Below the pieces are notes generated by a model. It saw only the letters and a program-made list of their open reading frames with translations. It was not told the DNA's origin and made no database searches. Position numbers and translations under genes: made by a program. Positions 31,304 to 42,904 of a DNA stretch of 64,000 nucleotides are shown piece after piece. Origin of the DNA: Prostheceraeus crozeri (Eukaryota > Platyhelminthes > Polycladida > Euryleptidae); NCBI GenBank assembly GCA_907163375.1, contig CAJQUW010009290.1:310001-374000 (forward strand), given 5' to 3'. Positions within the stretch are counted from its first letter, which is position 1; the number at the start of each line of letters is the position of its first letter.

Positions 31304-34300
31304 TTCACAATAGTCACAAGCCGCTCTCTCAATTCATTTATTCCGCGCTGACCACATCTCACAGAGATGCAACAAATCAAGTCGTAAAATTATGTGCGTG
31401 TGTCTGTGTGCCGCTCTAATGTGCACATCATGACATACACACACTACCGCTTGCTGCATGACGTCATTAATGTGTAGCTATGTGAAGAATCAAATTAGCA
31501 AGGGCTAACCTTAGGCGAAACACAGTTAATAATGAATTAAATCTTAAATCAAACTATTCAGTAAGTAAAACCAATGTGAAAAATAAGAATAAAACACAAA
31601 CGTAAATGTTGAAAATATTCAAATGGTAGGTAATGAAAAAAAAGTACTGTGTAAATATAAGTAGAGTGAGAAAAAAAATTGATGACTTACTCGAGAACTC
31701 GTGCCTGTCTGCCACACTGTGTGTTGGGCAGTGTAGTAATTGCGGAAATTGCTTATATGTATTGACAAAACTTAATCTGCAAGTCTGGTCGCCCAGATGC
31801 TTGCACATGTCAATTGCGTCAAGATGAAATTTAATGCTTTGATTGAGGAGAAGATGAAGTAGAAGATAACGATAGCTGAAAAGGATTTCGATCCCTCAAA
31901 AGGACCCATGTGGCGTTTCCTACAGGTTAAAGGAAATAACAACTACCACAGATTACCTAATTGAAGTTAGTTACACTCCTCGTGCGGCGGAGGTAAATTG
32001 CAGCAACCGCGAATCCTCGTAGCTGACTAATTGACCCCCTTGCACTCGGAGTATAACTATTACTTAGTCAACGCTGCTACTAAAGTTTCGATTAGATCCA
32101 ACTGTATATATATATATGGTTAAGCACGGACATTTAGAAGTACGAGTGGTAGCTATTTATAGATGTCCATTGGTTAAGAAACCCATGCTTTTTAAAGTTA
32201 TAAAACAAAGAGATGATTTTTTGTTTTTCTTGTGCGTTTTTGCTTTTTAAATGTTGTCATTTTGTGATATGCTTCATAATGTCCAACCTATTGTGTGAGT
32301 TGTCAACGTCATGCGTAGCTTTCATAGAAATATCATAGGGGAACCCTGAACTGCATTTTTTGATACACAGAAACTAAATATGCCACATTGATGAGCTACA
32401 TTTACTTTCATAGGATTTCGCATCTCTTCGGTCTACGAGCATCGAATTTCCTTCTCTCTCTTTCCCTTTTGCTGTCATGCTAGCCAGCTCTTCTTCTAGA
32501 GAGTTTTCTAAAAATTTAAGGAGCGCTAAGTTGCTATCTTCCCCTAAACAAACAAAAACCGCAGTCATTTCACTTCTGCTGCATTGCCTGAAGCTCCTCC
32601 CAGAGTTATATCCTTAGTTACCGTACACTGACGTAGGATATCCATCTCGATTTCTGTGGATGTCAGCTGTCCCTATCAACAAATAATTGGGAAACTCAGC
32701 CATTACACTTGGACTATTTAATTCGATGATTTCAGCATTCATTGACAGGGAGGAGTGAAAGACTTCTTTAATATGCTGAAATCTCAGCTGATTCGTTCTT
32801 CCAATAACAAAGCAAGTTCCATCTTGTTTATAGCTATGCTCGCACGAGCGATCTACGTTCGCATGAGTTTAGGAGTTAGGACTAATGAATGCTAATACCA
32901 AAAGAGAAATTTGAATTTCATTTTATGTGCCGAAAATAAAGCACAACTTTTAAGCGCATTTACTCCCCATGAAATGATTCCGAATACCAATAAAAGCACA
33001 CAACAGTTGTTACTAAATTCCGAACAGAGATTGAGTCATATGTGCTTAGGTTTAAATAGCGGAAGGATCCAGATTTAAGTGATCTTTCATTTATTTGTAT
33101 TTTTCAAAATGATGCTGTCGAACGTTTTCGGCTAGCGTCCACTAGACATGTTCACGACAAATTGACAAAGACGGTTTGTAAAGACACTTAGAATCAGTAA
33201 TACCACAGCAATCAACGGAGCATACCAATCAGACACTAGATGAATACTTGCACACAGTGAACTCGACAGGCATGAAAGCTGAACAATAGACAATCCTGAC
33301 AAAGGCAACTAACAATAGACACCAAGATGACTGACAGCGCTTCACAATGAAGTACATGGCCGGAGCAAGATATAAAACGCATAGAAAAAGGGCTATATAC
33401 AAAGTACCTAAGATATGTTTGTGAAACAAAGTGAACAAGAAATTCAAAACAAAATAAATGAATAAATCAAAGGTGAAAAAATACATAGAAAAATGAATTA
33501 AATTTTAAAGAATATATAAAATAATATTAAAAAAATTGCGAGATAATAAATACAATAGGGTGAGATAATAATAATAATGATGAAACTGCCTGGGATGTAG
33601 TTTTTAACCCTGTGCATATTTCCTAGATTTATTATCTCACAATTAATTTTTTTAATTTTATTTTTTTTTTAAATTACCATGATATTTAAACTTCCACCCT
33701 TGCTCAGTTTTGTAATTGAAAGTTTGATCAAATGACCACAATAATCAGAAATTCGCAAAAAAGAGAAAAAAACAAAAGATCAAACACACTTTAATTAAGA
33801 CATTGTTTTAAAACAAGCAATGTTTTTAAACCATACTTCCATCACGGAATGGTTGCTATCAAGAATGGAGATGGATGCATTTCTACAAAGCGATTACTTC
33901 TGCAGAATAATTCAGTAACAAAAGCCATTTGACAACTTGAGAATTTTACTCATATTTGTTTACAAGTAGCACTAAACGGTGTAGAACAATTAACATTTGT
34001 TATTTAAAAGAGTCAACATCTTCAAAAAAAGGGATCGAGGTACATGCATTTTTAATCCTCCGCCACGCTAGGCAAGGGATAACCGAAGTCCAGGGAGTTC
34101 TGCAGAGCTGAGCTAGAGCCGTGCATCAGTGAATGATATGACACTTTTCCCTGAATGTTGGGCCTAATCATCATTCTAAAATTAACGAGTTGAATTCTTT
34201 ATTTAATCGTCAGGCAAATGACAGACGACATGCACAGCGACTTGTAACTGTCCACTATTCCGATGAGAAAAATTATGAATTACCTTTGCGTTTTCTTGGT

Positions 34301-34837
34301 TCAGCCCACGACTAGGTAAACAATACTGTAGTCTACGACTTCTGTCTAAGCATGCGCAAAGCTGACGGCTGCAAAACGGCTCGGCGATGCATGCCGCGAT
34401 TGCAGATAGAGGAACATTAGCTCAGCTGGAACCCTCACACCCGTTTTAGCCGATGTGATCTGTCGAACATTTATTTCAAGCATTTCTGCCAGCAGAGTAA
34501 AATTCACCCGACTCTACATGAATATGTAGTTGACCAATTGACGGGAGATCATTCTGAGGAAGTGAGAAAAATGTCGGGATGGCCCAAACATCGACCGTTG
34601 AAGGCGCTGGACGCCGAAGGCCTGTCACAGAAATATCTGACTTTTACTTATTATATCGGCTGACAAATTGATAAGGAGAGTTTCATTGAATTTTGTTTCT
34701 AATTTTCTGCATAACTAACTGTTTATCAAGCTTTCTCACGATATCTGTTTTCAAAATCAAATTCAGAGGATTCAGCCCACTCAGCGACTCTGCCTGAGAT
34801 TTGCTTCTTCCATCCAGTAAGCTCAACGAATGAGATA
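31304..34837. other. Mostly unassigned; one AT-rich foldback
   Basis: No gene recognised in 3.5 kb. An imperfect palindrome lies at about 33515-33665 ('aataatattaaaaaaattg.gagataataaa' against its reverse complement). An open frame at 32374-32568 (minus; KFLENSLEEELASMTAKGKE) has no identifiable domain. Promoter sequence of the Crypton-like gene could lie at 31304-31600, but no specific element is visible. Confidence 0.45.
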
Positions 34838-35824
34838 TCATAAAACAGGCCAAGAATCAGATAAGCTTTTAGCAACTTGGCCATCATGGTATGTCACCAA
34901 AAATTTCAGTTTAGATTTGAATTCCTTGTCTTTCAAAAAAATTATTTTTTGAATATCTGTTCGAAATTGATAACATATGACTTTTATAACCGATTTGCTT
35001 TGATCCGCTTTTTCATGAAAGCGTCTTAAGATCATGCTGGGAGTATGCTTTATTGTATTGGGAAAGCTAGGCGTCGCTGAATACAATTCAAATAGAGAAA
35101 AAAAACATGAATTGTGAATAATTTTCTCTGTCATGCATTGTATATTGGGCAGAAGAAATATAGTAACCGCATAAGCGATATCTACAAAAACGGGGCATCA
35201 AAGATAAAGTGAAGTGTAACAATTTTTCCATTTCTTACATGAGATCCACTATTTGGAGCATAAAATGCCAAGTATTGCTCATAAATCTGTTGTGTGTAGT
35301 GTTTCATAATGTTGCTGTTATTCATGCAACAAATGTATAGATACTTTTCTGGATAAGTGAACATATCAATCATGACTTCATAACAATTTTGTTAGTGGTC
35401 TATAAGTCATCGGAATTGACAAAAATGTTCCACTTTCAAAAAGTACTTTCAGCGGTTCGTGGGAGAAGTTGGTGCAAAAATGCACCCCACGGCACTTTGA
35501 CGTATTGCTGTGGCTAAAACACTGCTGCAATAGAGCCATCACTGCATGACTTTTCATAACTTTTAGCATGCGTGAAGCATCAGCTTCCATCCATGTTAAG
35601 AAATGGGATTTCCAGATAGTTATGAAAGTGGTGTCTGGGTCGCATTTTGCACACAAATGTGCCGAAACATTTAATTCATTGATTTTCCAAAAACAGTGAC
35701 TCGAGAAACCAAAAGAATACAAATCGTCGCTCTTTTGGCAATTTTCATATTTGCTATAACATGCAGAAGTTTTGATATGGCTCTGAATTACCGAAGTAGG
35801 CCTAGGCCTGTATATGGTATACAT
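34838..35824 (-). other. Cluster of three unrecognised minus-strand open frames
   Basis: Open frames of 148, 63 and 98 codons (35824-35378, 35373-35182, 35134-34838) follow one another with gaps of under 50 bases. The first contains SAHLCAKCDPDTTF and TWMEADASRMLKVMKSH. I do not recognise any family. The spacing is compatible with one decayed or intron-split gene of ~1 kb, but chance open frames in AT-rich DNA are an equally good explanation. Confidence 0.2.
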
Positions 35825-38012
35825 GTCCTTCTCGACGTGTGGCTCTTAAACGAGCAAGTTTAGAATCATTCATATACAGAGACTGAATTTCGCCGTTCAT
35901 CCTAAAAGATGAACATCTTCATGCGAGCACATGCTGATTTTGAAGAAAAAGGTTATAGAACGGAGAACCAAAATTACTAAGGCCCTGTTTCGCAGGCCTA
36001 TTCGCTGCTGACGGTGCATTCAAACCTAGCCACTTACTGCGTGGAGGTACTCAGTAAAAGACGACTTTTCTCTATGGAGCAGATGAGTGATCATCATGAC
36101 ACTCAGAGAGATTTAAATCTTTATTGAGGCTCGATTCATCGTCCGAGGGTCCATAATGAGACAGCACAACTCGCGCGAGCTGTTTATTGACCGTTTAAAG
36201 TGGGAACTGTCAGTTTGGTTCCCCACAAGTATTCCATTACGTCTTGCCATCTAAGCATGTGTAAACATTTAATTGAATGTCGCCTAAGGTTGCATTCAAG
36301 CAGTACTTACTAAACTAGGGAAATTTTGAAAGGTAGTCATTCCGTGTATCTACGAGGTGAATCCACCTGAGTAGGCCTAATGATCTTAAGACTGAATCTT
36401 TCTTCAACAACTAATCGTAGTCGTCATATTTAATGTTTGGTAAAAAAAGTCGCTGTATGCTATATTATCTTGGTTGCGTTGCGGACGGAACACCACCGCC
36501 GATGACTATGTTACTGATGGATAAAGTGAGAAACTGAGCAAAACAACAATCGTCAGTTCCATTACCCACTGCTGTAAAATCTGTGGTCTATCCTTCAAGA
36601 TGAGACAAAATGTCGGGAGTCGACACACAGAAAATGTAGTGCAGTTACCGGCTTGCAGAGTGCACAGTTTGACAAAAATCTGTTGCTTTGAAAACTGAAG
36701 ACAGCTTAATCGCTTCAGAGAAATACAATTGAACATTATGAACTATATGAAAATGATCAGAGTGGTCGAACATTGGTGATGGTCAAACCACCAATGAAAG
36801 TATCAAATGTGAACAAAATTGCCAGCAGAGCATTTCAATAGGCCTTCTCAAGAAAGGTGCTAACATGGATTGTAGACTTCGTCAGCAAGTGACACGCAAG
36901 CTACTTCATAAACGTCTCCTTGAAATAAGTCAGTTTGTCGAACACATACTCTTCCATCATGCAGTGGGTACATGTGGAAGATGTTACAGCCGTTTGCCTA
37001 AATAGTGGCAACCAAAGTTTCTTAATGCAAAGATTTACATGTTGGATTTCACACATTGGAGAGATAATGTTGCATGCAGCCACTTGCGTGAGAAATGGCA
37101 ACCAAATCTCCTAACATGAAAATTGGAATTCAACATAATGGAAAGTCATTCACCAAAGTGGACACGAAAGACTAAAAAGACCAATGATCTCTAGATGTCA
37201 TGGAAATGTCAGGCCGCAAATCAAAAATCTTCAAAGCTGAAATCTACGTGGACCAATCTCTGTTTGAGGAGGGGCCAGCAAGCTTCAGCAATTCGAAGTG
37301 CTATAAAAGACGTTGAGAATATAACAGGAATAACAACTCCTTGAGATATTCGAGTGAACGCTAACTTCAGATTCTGACCACTACCGGTTTATCTCTGGTG
37401 AGTGTCGACGTGCCATTGGCGTCGTGCATTACCCACCAGACTATAGAACATGGCGTTCTACTTTTCTCTTGCTCTAAAGGCTCACTAACTGATCTCTACT
37501 TCTCGCATTCCTCGATTGCCTTGTAACATAAGAATAAAAACTTTATGTGTCTCATTCACCACTCACTTTATCAGTAAAATGTTTCGGTGTCTAGTTCTGA
37601 TCTTGGTTTCACATCGGATCGTGCATCTGAGACTAATAATTTAAGTTGGATTCGAATGTCCTTTCGGAAAGTTTCTAGCCTAACATTACATATGCATTCT
37701 AGTTTTTACACAAAACGCAACTTCTATTTCAGTATTATAAGAAAACATCGCCACGCAAATTCTTAAGATAATAATCGTGGCATACATGTACTGAACAATG
37801 ATGACATGAAGCGTCTACATTCCTGCACCTGTGAAATTATATCATGTAATTGTATATTGACATAAGTGGGAGCTAGTAATTCTGGACCGCTAATCAGTTG
37901 GCTCACCAATCATAAAGTGGGCAACGAGCTGCATTGAGCAAACTGCCTTAATGTGAACGTCGTGAAGATAGGGGATGGATATACCAGGGATCCATACTTT
38001 AAGTCTCTATGT
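35825..38012. other. Unassigned noncoding stretch
   Basis: No gene or RNA recognised. A diverged short repeat occurs at about 37006-37035 and 37093-37122 ('gtggcaaccaaagtttcttaat'/'atggcaaccaaatctcctaac'). The short open frames lack domains. Confidence 0.45.
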
Positions 38013-38020
38013 ATTGATTC
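38013..38020 (+). repeat. hAT-1 target-site duplication, left
   Basis: ATTGATTC, matched by ATTGATCC at 43926-43933 (7 of 8). Confidence 0.7.
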
Positions 38021-38440
38021 CAGAGCTGGAAAAATTCCACTGAAATTTTTTAATTCCAATTCCAATTCCAGAGCAGAAATTTCAATTCCAACTCCAATTC
38101 CAATTCCAGTCGAAACAGTTCAATTCAATTCCAATTCCAATTCCATAATAAGATTTAATTCCGATAATTTCATGTCGCGTATAGTGTATTATGCTAATGT
38201 ATCTAACATTTGTTCGCTTCAATCTAACCCATGTGCCCTTATCATATCCTCGTTGTTCCTGCGTGCCGTTCTCTGCGTCGTTCATATGTGCGTTCTCATG
38301 TTCATAGTTCATATTTCTTGTGTACATGTATATGTGTAACCGGTCAGTCTACGCCACTTTCGTTTCGTAAACGAGATATTCAATATTTCGTGAAAAAAGA
38401 AAGAAGAGAAAAATTAACGGTCAGCAAAGAATCAAACGCT

Positions 38441-38463
38441 GAGAGAGAGAGAGAGAGAGAGAT
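38441..38463 (+). repeat. (GA)n microsatellite
   Basis: A short GA run inside hAT-1, left of hAT-2. Confidence 0.85.
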
Positions 38464-38882
38464 GAGATGCGAATAAATCGAATAATAAACTGACAGAAGA
38501 AAGAAATTCAATGTGCGAATAACGTGATTGTTGATGACAGAAAAAACGACGATAGAAAAGATATCATGAAAACTGATTAATGGTCCTTGCTCAAAAAGGA
38601 GATTATAAAATCCGTGATAAGAACGAAATGAAGTCGGGTCGAAAGCTAGCGGGCAGAGATTAAAGGAAACTCTTTCAATTTTTAAAAGAAAGTGGATTTA
38701 TCGTCAAGTCTCAAAAATTGGTATAAATTAGAAACGATGAGAAATTGACACAATCACAACTACCAACAACAACACATACGACATCTTCAGCAGCTGTTAG
38801 AAGAACTCCGGGCTCTCGCGGTGCAACTTAACTACAGAAATAACAACAACAATTGCCCGCCAGCGAACAACAACACAGCAGC

Positions 38883-38890
38883 GTATACAA
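38883..38890 (+). repeat. hAT-2 target-site duplication, left
   Basis: GTATACAA, matched by GTATACAG at 43550-43557 (7 of 8). Confidence 0.65.
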
Positions 38891-39254
38891 CTCGGGTGCG
38901 CAACCTTCTACAGTTTTCGGCCGTCATTTCGAAGGCCGAAAGAATCACGGTCGCACTTAATATGTGTGCAGACAACTAGGTCAATAGCCAATCATTTTTA
39001 TATTGCACCACTCAAATTAGCTTTCCATGATGAATGACGCAGTGAAAATCGCATAAAGGCATACTTATACTTATAAAGGCAAGTTAACCGATGTACGACC
39101 GACGGCCATTTTTAACCCGAAATGATTTTAAGCGTAAGGTGTTATCACTTCAAAAGTTGAAAGCATGTTTTGTAGGGGCAACCGAAGGAGAAAACACTTT
39201 AATAAGCTACTATGATAATTCATAAAGGAATCACGAGCAGGTCTATTCTAGGCA

Positions 39255-39257
<3 letters not shown>

Positions 39258-39322
<65 letters not shown>
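39258..39322. repeat. (AT)n tract, left of PLE-C
   Basis: Pure TA dinucleotides. The open frame reading Ile-Tyr repeats across it is an artefact. Confidence 0.92.
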
Positions 39323-39327
<5 letters not shown>

Positions 39328-39387
39328 ACGCATAGTGAACCCAGTGTTGATTTCATGATAAAGAAAAACAAATTGTCTTTTCTCAAC

Positions 39388-39427
39388 CGGACATGTTTCA
39401 GTGTTCATTACACCATCATCAGCGGAC
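39388..39427 (-). ncRNA. Hammerhead ribozyme motif, PLE-C left copy
   Basis: Exact inverted copy of the motif at 42598-42637, with CTGATGA at 39422-39416 and GAAAC at 39399-39395 (minus strand). Confidence 0.65.
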
Positions 39428-39504
39428 AAATCGTTAAAGTAAAGTAAAATTCGCCTTATATATGAAATCACTAAAGCATGGAAATTGAATAAAATTAACA
39501 ATTG

Positions 39505-41838
39505 CTAGTCAGACAATCCGAGGTAGAGAGGGTGAGATCCGTTCCGTTCGTTGGACAGGCATTTCACATCTTGCTTGATTAAAATAGATTCCAGAATAAA
39601 GGGCAACTTGTACCGACCTATGACTTTAAAGTTCGTTTTCTCAGGACTGTGTTCATGCATAGAAATTTCTGTCAAGACAGGGTAACCTTTAAGATGCTCA
39701 GCGATGCGAGTATCAAGATGGCGTTTTGTAGCGCCGATGTACCGCATATTGCAACGGTCACAAAAGTATTTGTAAACAACATTCGATTTCAGACCGCTGG
39801 CAATCTTATCTTTGTTAGGAAAATAATCACTCATTTTGGAGGTTTTGAAAACCGGTTTGATGGTAGTGTTCGATAAATAGTGATTCAAGTCTTTGATTCT
39901 GTTTTTAAACTCTTTACTGCCTTCAGCAATGAACGGAACGGACCAATATAAAATGGCTTTCTTATCATCATCTTTCACAATCGATTGCTGGCTTTGAAAA
40001 ATCTTCTGTTCTACTTTTGATTTTGTTTCATTTATAAGAGGATCTGGGAAGCCGTTTTGTTTAAATATTTCAGTTATCTTTTTTACAGCATTATCGTACA
40101 AAGAACGATCAGAGCAAATACGATGAGCCCTGTAAAAGAGGGATCTCATAGCAGCTAATTTATACTGCTTGGGGGCATATGCGTGGAAATGTATATAAAC
40201 TCCTGTATTGGTAGTTTTCAAATGAAAGTCAATTTTGAATTGCTCTGATTTCAACGTTATATTAGTGTCAAGAAAAACCAAAGAATCGTTGACACTTTTT
40301 TCCATCGTAAATTTCAAATCATCATCTAGGGAATTCAGAAAATTCAAAAAATTTTCTGCTTCATTATCGTTACGAAAAAGAGAAAAACAATCGTCTACAT
40401 AGCGACGATAGAAAAATGGCTGATTGCCGTCGTACTTAGGAAATTGGCTTTCAAGAAGATCCATAGCGAAGGCTGCCATGGTAGGTCCTAAACTGGACCC
40501 CATGGACATGCCGTTGATTTGGTAATACAAATTATCATTAAATGAGAACAAAATATTTTCGCAAGCCAGTTCTAATAAACTCGATAATGCAGTCGAGTTT
40601 ATAGGTAATTTGCTGAAATCAATCATTGAGACAATGTGTCTGATGGTCCTCTTCAAAGGAATACTGGTGAAGAGATTGACAACATCGAAACTATACATTT
40701 TATACGACTGATCAGAAACATCGAGATTTTTCAGCTGGTCAACAAATTGAAAAGTGTCTTTCAAAGAAAAGGTTTTTGGGATTTGAGGTTTCAGTAATTG
40801 ATCAAGCCACTTTGCAAGGTTGGTAGAATAGGAATTTTTCATGTTCAGAATGGGTCGGTATGGAGGATCAGAGTTACTCTTATGAACCTTGGGCAGGCCA
40901 TAAAGACGAGCTGGCTGTGATCCAACAGACCTAACCACCTGGAAAATGTCATCGTTTATCAAACCCTTAGATTTCAATTGCTGGAGTTTACGGTTGAAGC
41001 GATCTTCCTCAAGGATGAATGGATTCTTTTTAGAGCGTTTATCAATTGTATGAGGTTTGAACTTATCCTTGTTATCAAGGATACTTCGCATTTTCTGAAT
41101 GTAGGACTCTTTATCCTCGATCAGGATACCGTTTCCTTTATCAAATCTTGAAATCATCAGCTTTTTTCTCTTTGACAAATTTCGTAAAGATTTTATTTTG
41201 CTTGACCACTCTTTGGAAACTTTATGCTTACTGAAATAACTTTTAAATGCGTTCCTCATTTTACCAATGAAATCGTTATTGACATTAGCCTCATTCTCAA
41301 CAGATTTCAGACGTGAAATCAGAAATTCAGCCTCTGCCTTTTCTTCATTTAATCTAATCTTATTATGAGGGAAACACATAGAAAAGCCAAGAGAAAGCAA
41401 ATCCATTTCTTCTCTTGACAAAGGAACTGAAGAGATATTGATGACACAAGGGTCATTATCTTGCTTATATCGAGGACTGATCACGGGTTTCTGTTTGACC
41501 CGGAGGGAAGACAACTTCTTAGCATGAACATTTTGAATGGTTTTGACCGTTTTGCTAGACTTTTGCTCAATGATTGATTTCAAAATTGGTTTGAGATTAG
41601 AATCAAAAGAATTAGTAAAATCAGCTAAATGAGAAGCTTTAAGTTTCAGGTCACGTGTAGCCTCACCAATCTGTTGCTTCAAAGCAGATCTCTGAGCCTT
41701 CCGAATTCCTTGTTTTGAATTCTGCAGTGTCTTTGGAACTTTCAACTGAAGGAATCTGGGGATGAGATGGTCACTGTAGCAATCTCGAAGAAATTTAAGT
41801 CGAAGCTCTGCTCGAACCTTTTTGTCGGCTAATTTCAC
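39505..41838 (-). CDS. PLE-C reverse transcriptase plus GIY-YIG endonuclease
   Basis: The longest open frame in the window. Numbering from GTG at 41838, residues 1-200 are a basic, helical N-terminal region. Then come ISRFDKGNGILI (229-240), SQPARLYGLPKVHK (307-320), SFDVVNLFTS (383-392), MGSSLGP (446-452), RYVDDCFSLF with catalytic YVDD (480-483), and LVFLDTNITL. The C-terminus has a GIY-YIG nuclease in the same frame: VVYKYFCDRCNMRYIGATKR (687-706) and FILESILI with its glutamate near 750. The frame remains open ~20 codons upstream to the junction at 41903 (VKDGVKLADKK) with no ATG before residue ~145, so the true 5' end is probably cut off by the head-to-head join. No internal damage is visible. 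Confidence 0.92.
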   Translation of the reverse strand: MKLADKKVRAELRLKFLRDCYSDHLIPRFLQLKVPKTLQNSKQGIRKAQRSALKQQIGEATRDLKLKASHLADFTNSFDSNLKPILKSIIEQKSSKTVKTIQNVHAKKLSSLRVKQKPVISPRYKQDNDPCVINISSVPLSREEMDLLSLGFSMCFPHNKIRLNEEKAEAEFLISRLKSVENEANVNNDFIGKMRNAFKSYFSKHKVSKEWSSKIKSLRNLSKRKKLMISRFDKGNGILIEDKESYIQKMRSILDNKDKFKPHTIDKRSKKNPFILEEDRFNRKLQQLKSKGLINDDIFQVVRSVGSQPARLYGLPKVHKSNSDPPYRPILNMKNSYSTNLAKWLDQLLKPQIPKTFSLKDTFQFVDQLKNLDVSDQSYKMYSFDVVNLFTSIPLKRTIRHIVSMIDFSKLPINSTALSSLLELACENILFSFNDNLYYQINGMSMGSSLGPTMAAFAMDLLESQFPKYDGNQPFFYRRYVDDCFSLFRNDNEAENFLNFLNSLDDDLKFTMEKSVNDSLVFLDTNITLKSEQFKIDFHLKTTNTGVYIHFHAYAPKQYKLAAMRSLFYRAHRICSDRSLYDNAVKKITEIFKQNGFPDPLINETKSKVEQKIFQSQQSIVKDDDKKAILYWSVPFIAEGSKEFKNRIKDLNHYLSNTTIKPVFKTSKMSDYFPNKDKIASGLKSNVVYKYFCDRCNMRYIGATKRHLDTRIAEHLKGYPVLTEISMHEHSPEKTNFKVIGRYKLPFILESILIKQDVKCLSNERNGSHPLYLGLSD

Positions 41839-41902
41839 TCCATCTTTGACGAGTGGATCCTTTTCTGGGCCTAAGGTTGACCGTAATACGTTGACGCATA
41901 GT

Positions 41903-42520
41903 CGTATTTGCTCTGATCGTTCTTTGTACGATAATGCTGTAAAAAAGATAACTGAAATATTTAAACAAAACGGCTTCCCAGATCCTCTTATAAATGAAAC
42001 AAAATCAAAAGTAGAACAGAAGATTTTTCAAAGCCAGCAATCGATTGTGAAAGATGATGATAAGAAAGCCATTTTATATTGGTCCGTTCCGTTCATTGCT
42101 GAAGGCAGTAAAGAGTTTAAAAACAGAATCAAAGACTTGAATCACTATTTATCGAACACTACCATCAAACCGGTTTTCAAAACCTCCAAAATGAGTGATT
42201 ATTTTCCTAACAAAGATAAGATTGCCAGCGGTCTGAAATCGAATGTTGTTTACAAATACTTTTGTGACCGTTGCAATATGCGGTACATCGGCGCTACAAA
42301 ACGCCATCTTGATACTCGCATCGCTGAGCATCTTAAAGGTTACCCTGTCTTGACAGAAATTTCTATGCATGAACACAGTCCTGAGAAAACGAACTTTAAA
42401 GTCATAGGTCGGTACAAGTTGCCCTTTATTCTGGAATCTATTTTAATCAAGCAAGATGTGAAATGCCTGTCCAACGAACGGAACGGATCTCACCCTCTCT
42501 ACCTCGGATTGTCTGACTAG
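41903..42520 (+). CDS. PLE-C second copy: C-terminal third with GIY-YIG domain
   Basis: From the junction at 41903 the plus strand encodes RICSDRSLYDNAVKKITEIF through LYLGLSD, identical to residues ~573-777 of the long copy. It includes the GIY-YIG domain but no RT core, so it cannot act alone. The open frame extends back to 41822 through the spacer, which is the antisense of the long copy's 5' region and not real coding sequence. Confidence 0.85.
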   Translation, partial: RICSDRSLYDNAVKKITEIFKQNGFPDPLINETKSKVEQKIFQSQQSIVKDDDKKAILYWSVPFIAEGSKEFKNRIKDLNHYLSNTTIKPVFKTSKMSDYFPNKDKIASGLKSNVVYKYFCDRCNMRYIGATKRHLDTRIAEHLKGYPVLTEISMHEHSPEKTNFKVIGRYKLPFILESILIKQDVKCLSNERNGSHPLYLGLSD

Positions 42521-42597
42521 CAATTGTTAATTTTATTCAATTTCCATGCTTTAGTGATTTCATATATAAGGCGAATTTTACTTTACTTTAACGATTT

Positions 42598-42637
42598 GTC
42601 CGCTGATGATGGTGTAATGAACACTGAAACATGTCCG
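42598..42637 (+). ncRNA. Hammerhead ribozyme motif, PLE-C right copy
   Basis: CTGATGA (42603-42609) is followed by a GGTGT...ACACT hairpin, GAAAC (42626-42630) and ATGTC. Stem I is CCG (42600-42602) with CGG (42636-42638). All invariant bases of a minimal type I hammerhead (CUGANGA, GAAA, NUH before the cut) are present. Such ribozymes are documented in PLE terminal regions. Confidence 0.7.
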
Positions 42638-42662
42638 GTTGAGAAAAGACAATTTGTTTTTC

Positions 42663-42663
<1 letters not shown>

Positions 42664-42696
<33 letters not shown>

Positions 42697-42698
42697 GG
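42664..42698. repeat. (AT)n tract, right of PLE-C
   Basis: TA dinucleotides with one interruption (tatatgtatata), directly after the right arm. Confidence 0.88.
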
Positions 42699-42904
42699 CC
42701 TACGCCGCATTTCTAGAACCCCGCATATAAGCCTGCCTACCTGGCGTTATTATTGAAGTTATAAAGTATCTTATTATTGCTAATCATGCAGTTCTTTCGC
42801 AACCCAAAACGTAAGCCTTAAATTTAATGATAAATGCGAAATAAAACACAGCTGAAATTTGTACATATTTTATTTATGAAAATACACAAAATCTACTGTA
42901 TCAG

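Larger units (their letters stand above)
39362..42663. mobile_element. PLE-C: head-to-head Penelope-like pair
   Basis: A long minus-strand copy (coding 39505-41902) meets a short plus-strand copy head to head. The 761-bp arms 39362-40122 and 41903-42663 are reverse complements that look identical (matched positions sum to 82025). Both arms hold the last third of the ORF and the 3' tail with a hammerhead-like motif. The whole pair is bounded by (AT)n tracts on both sides. Identical arms point to a very recent insertion or ongoing gene conversion. Confidence 0.88.

Noticed and set aside
38021-38165. AATTCC repeats as a simple microsatellite
   Set aside because: The same words, inverted, sit at the other end next to a hAT-type terminus with a matching 8-bp flank, so they are subterminal repeats of hAT-1.
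39256-39501. Open frame ending in alternating Ile-Tyr on the minus strand
   Set aside because: It reads through the (AT)n tract beside PLE-C and is an artefact of dinucleotide repeats.
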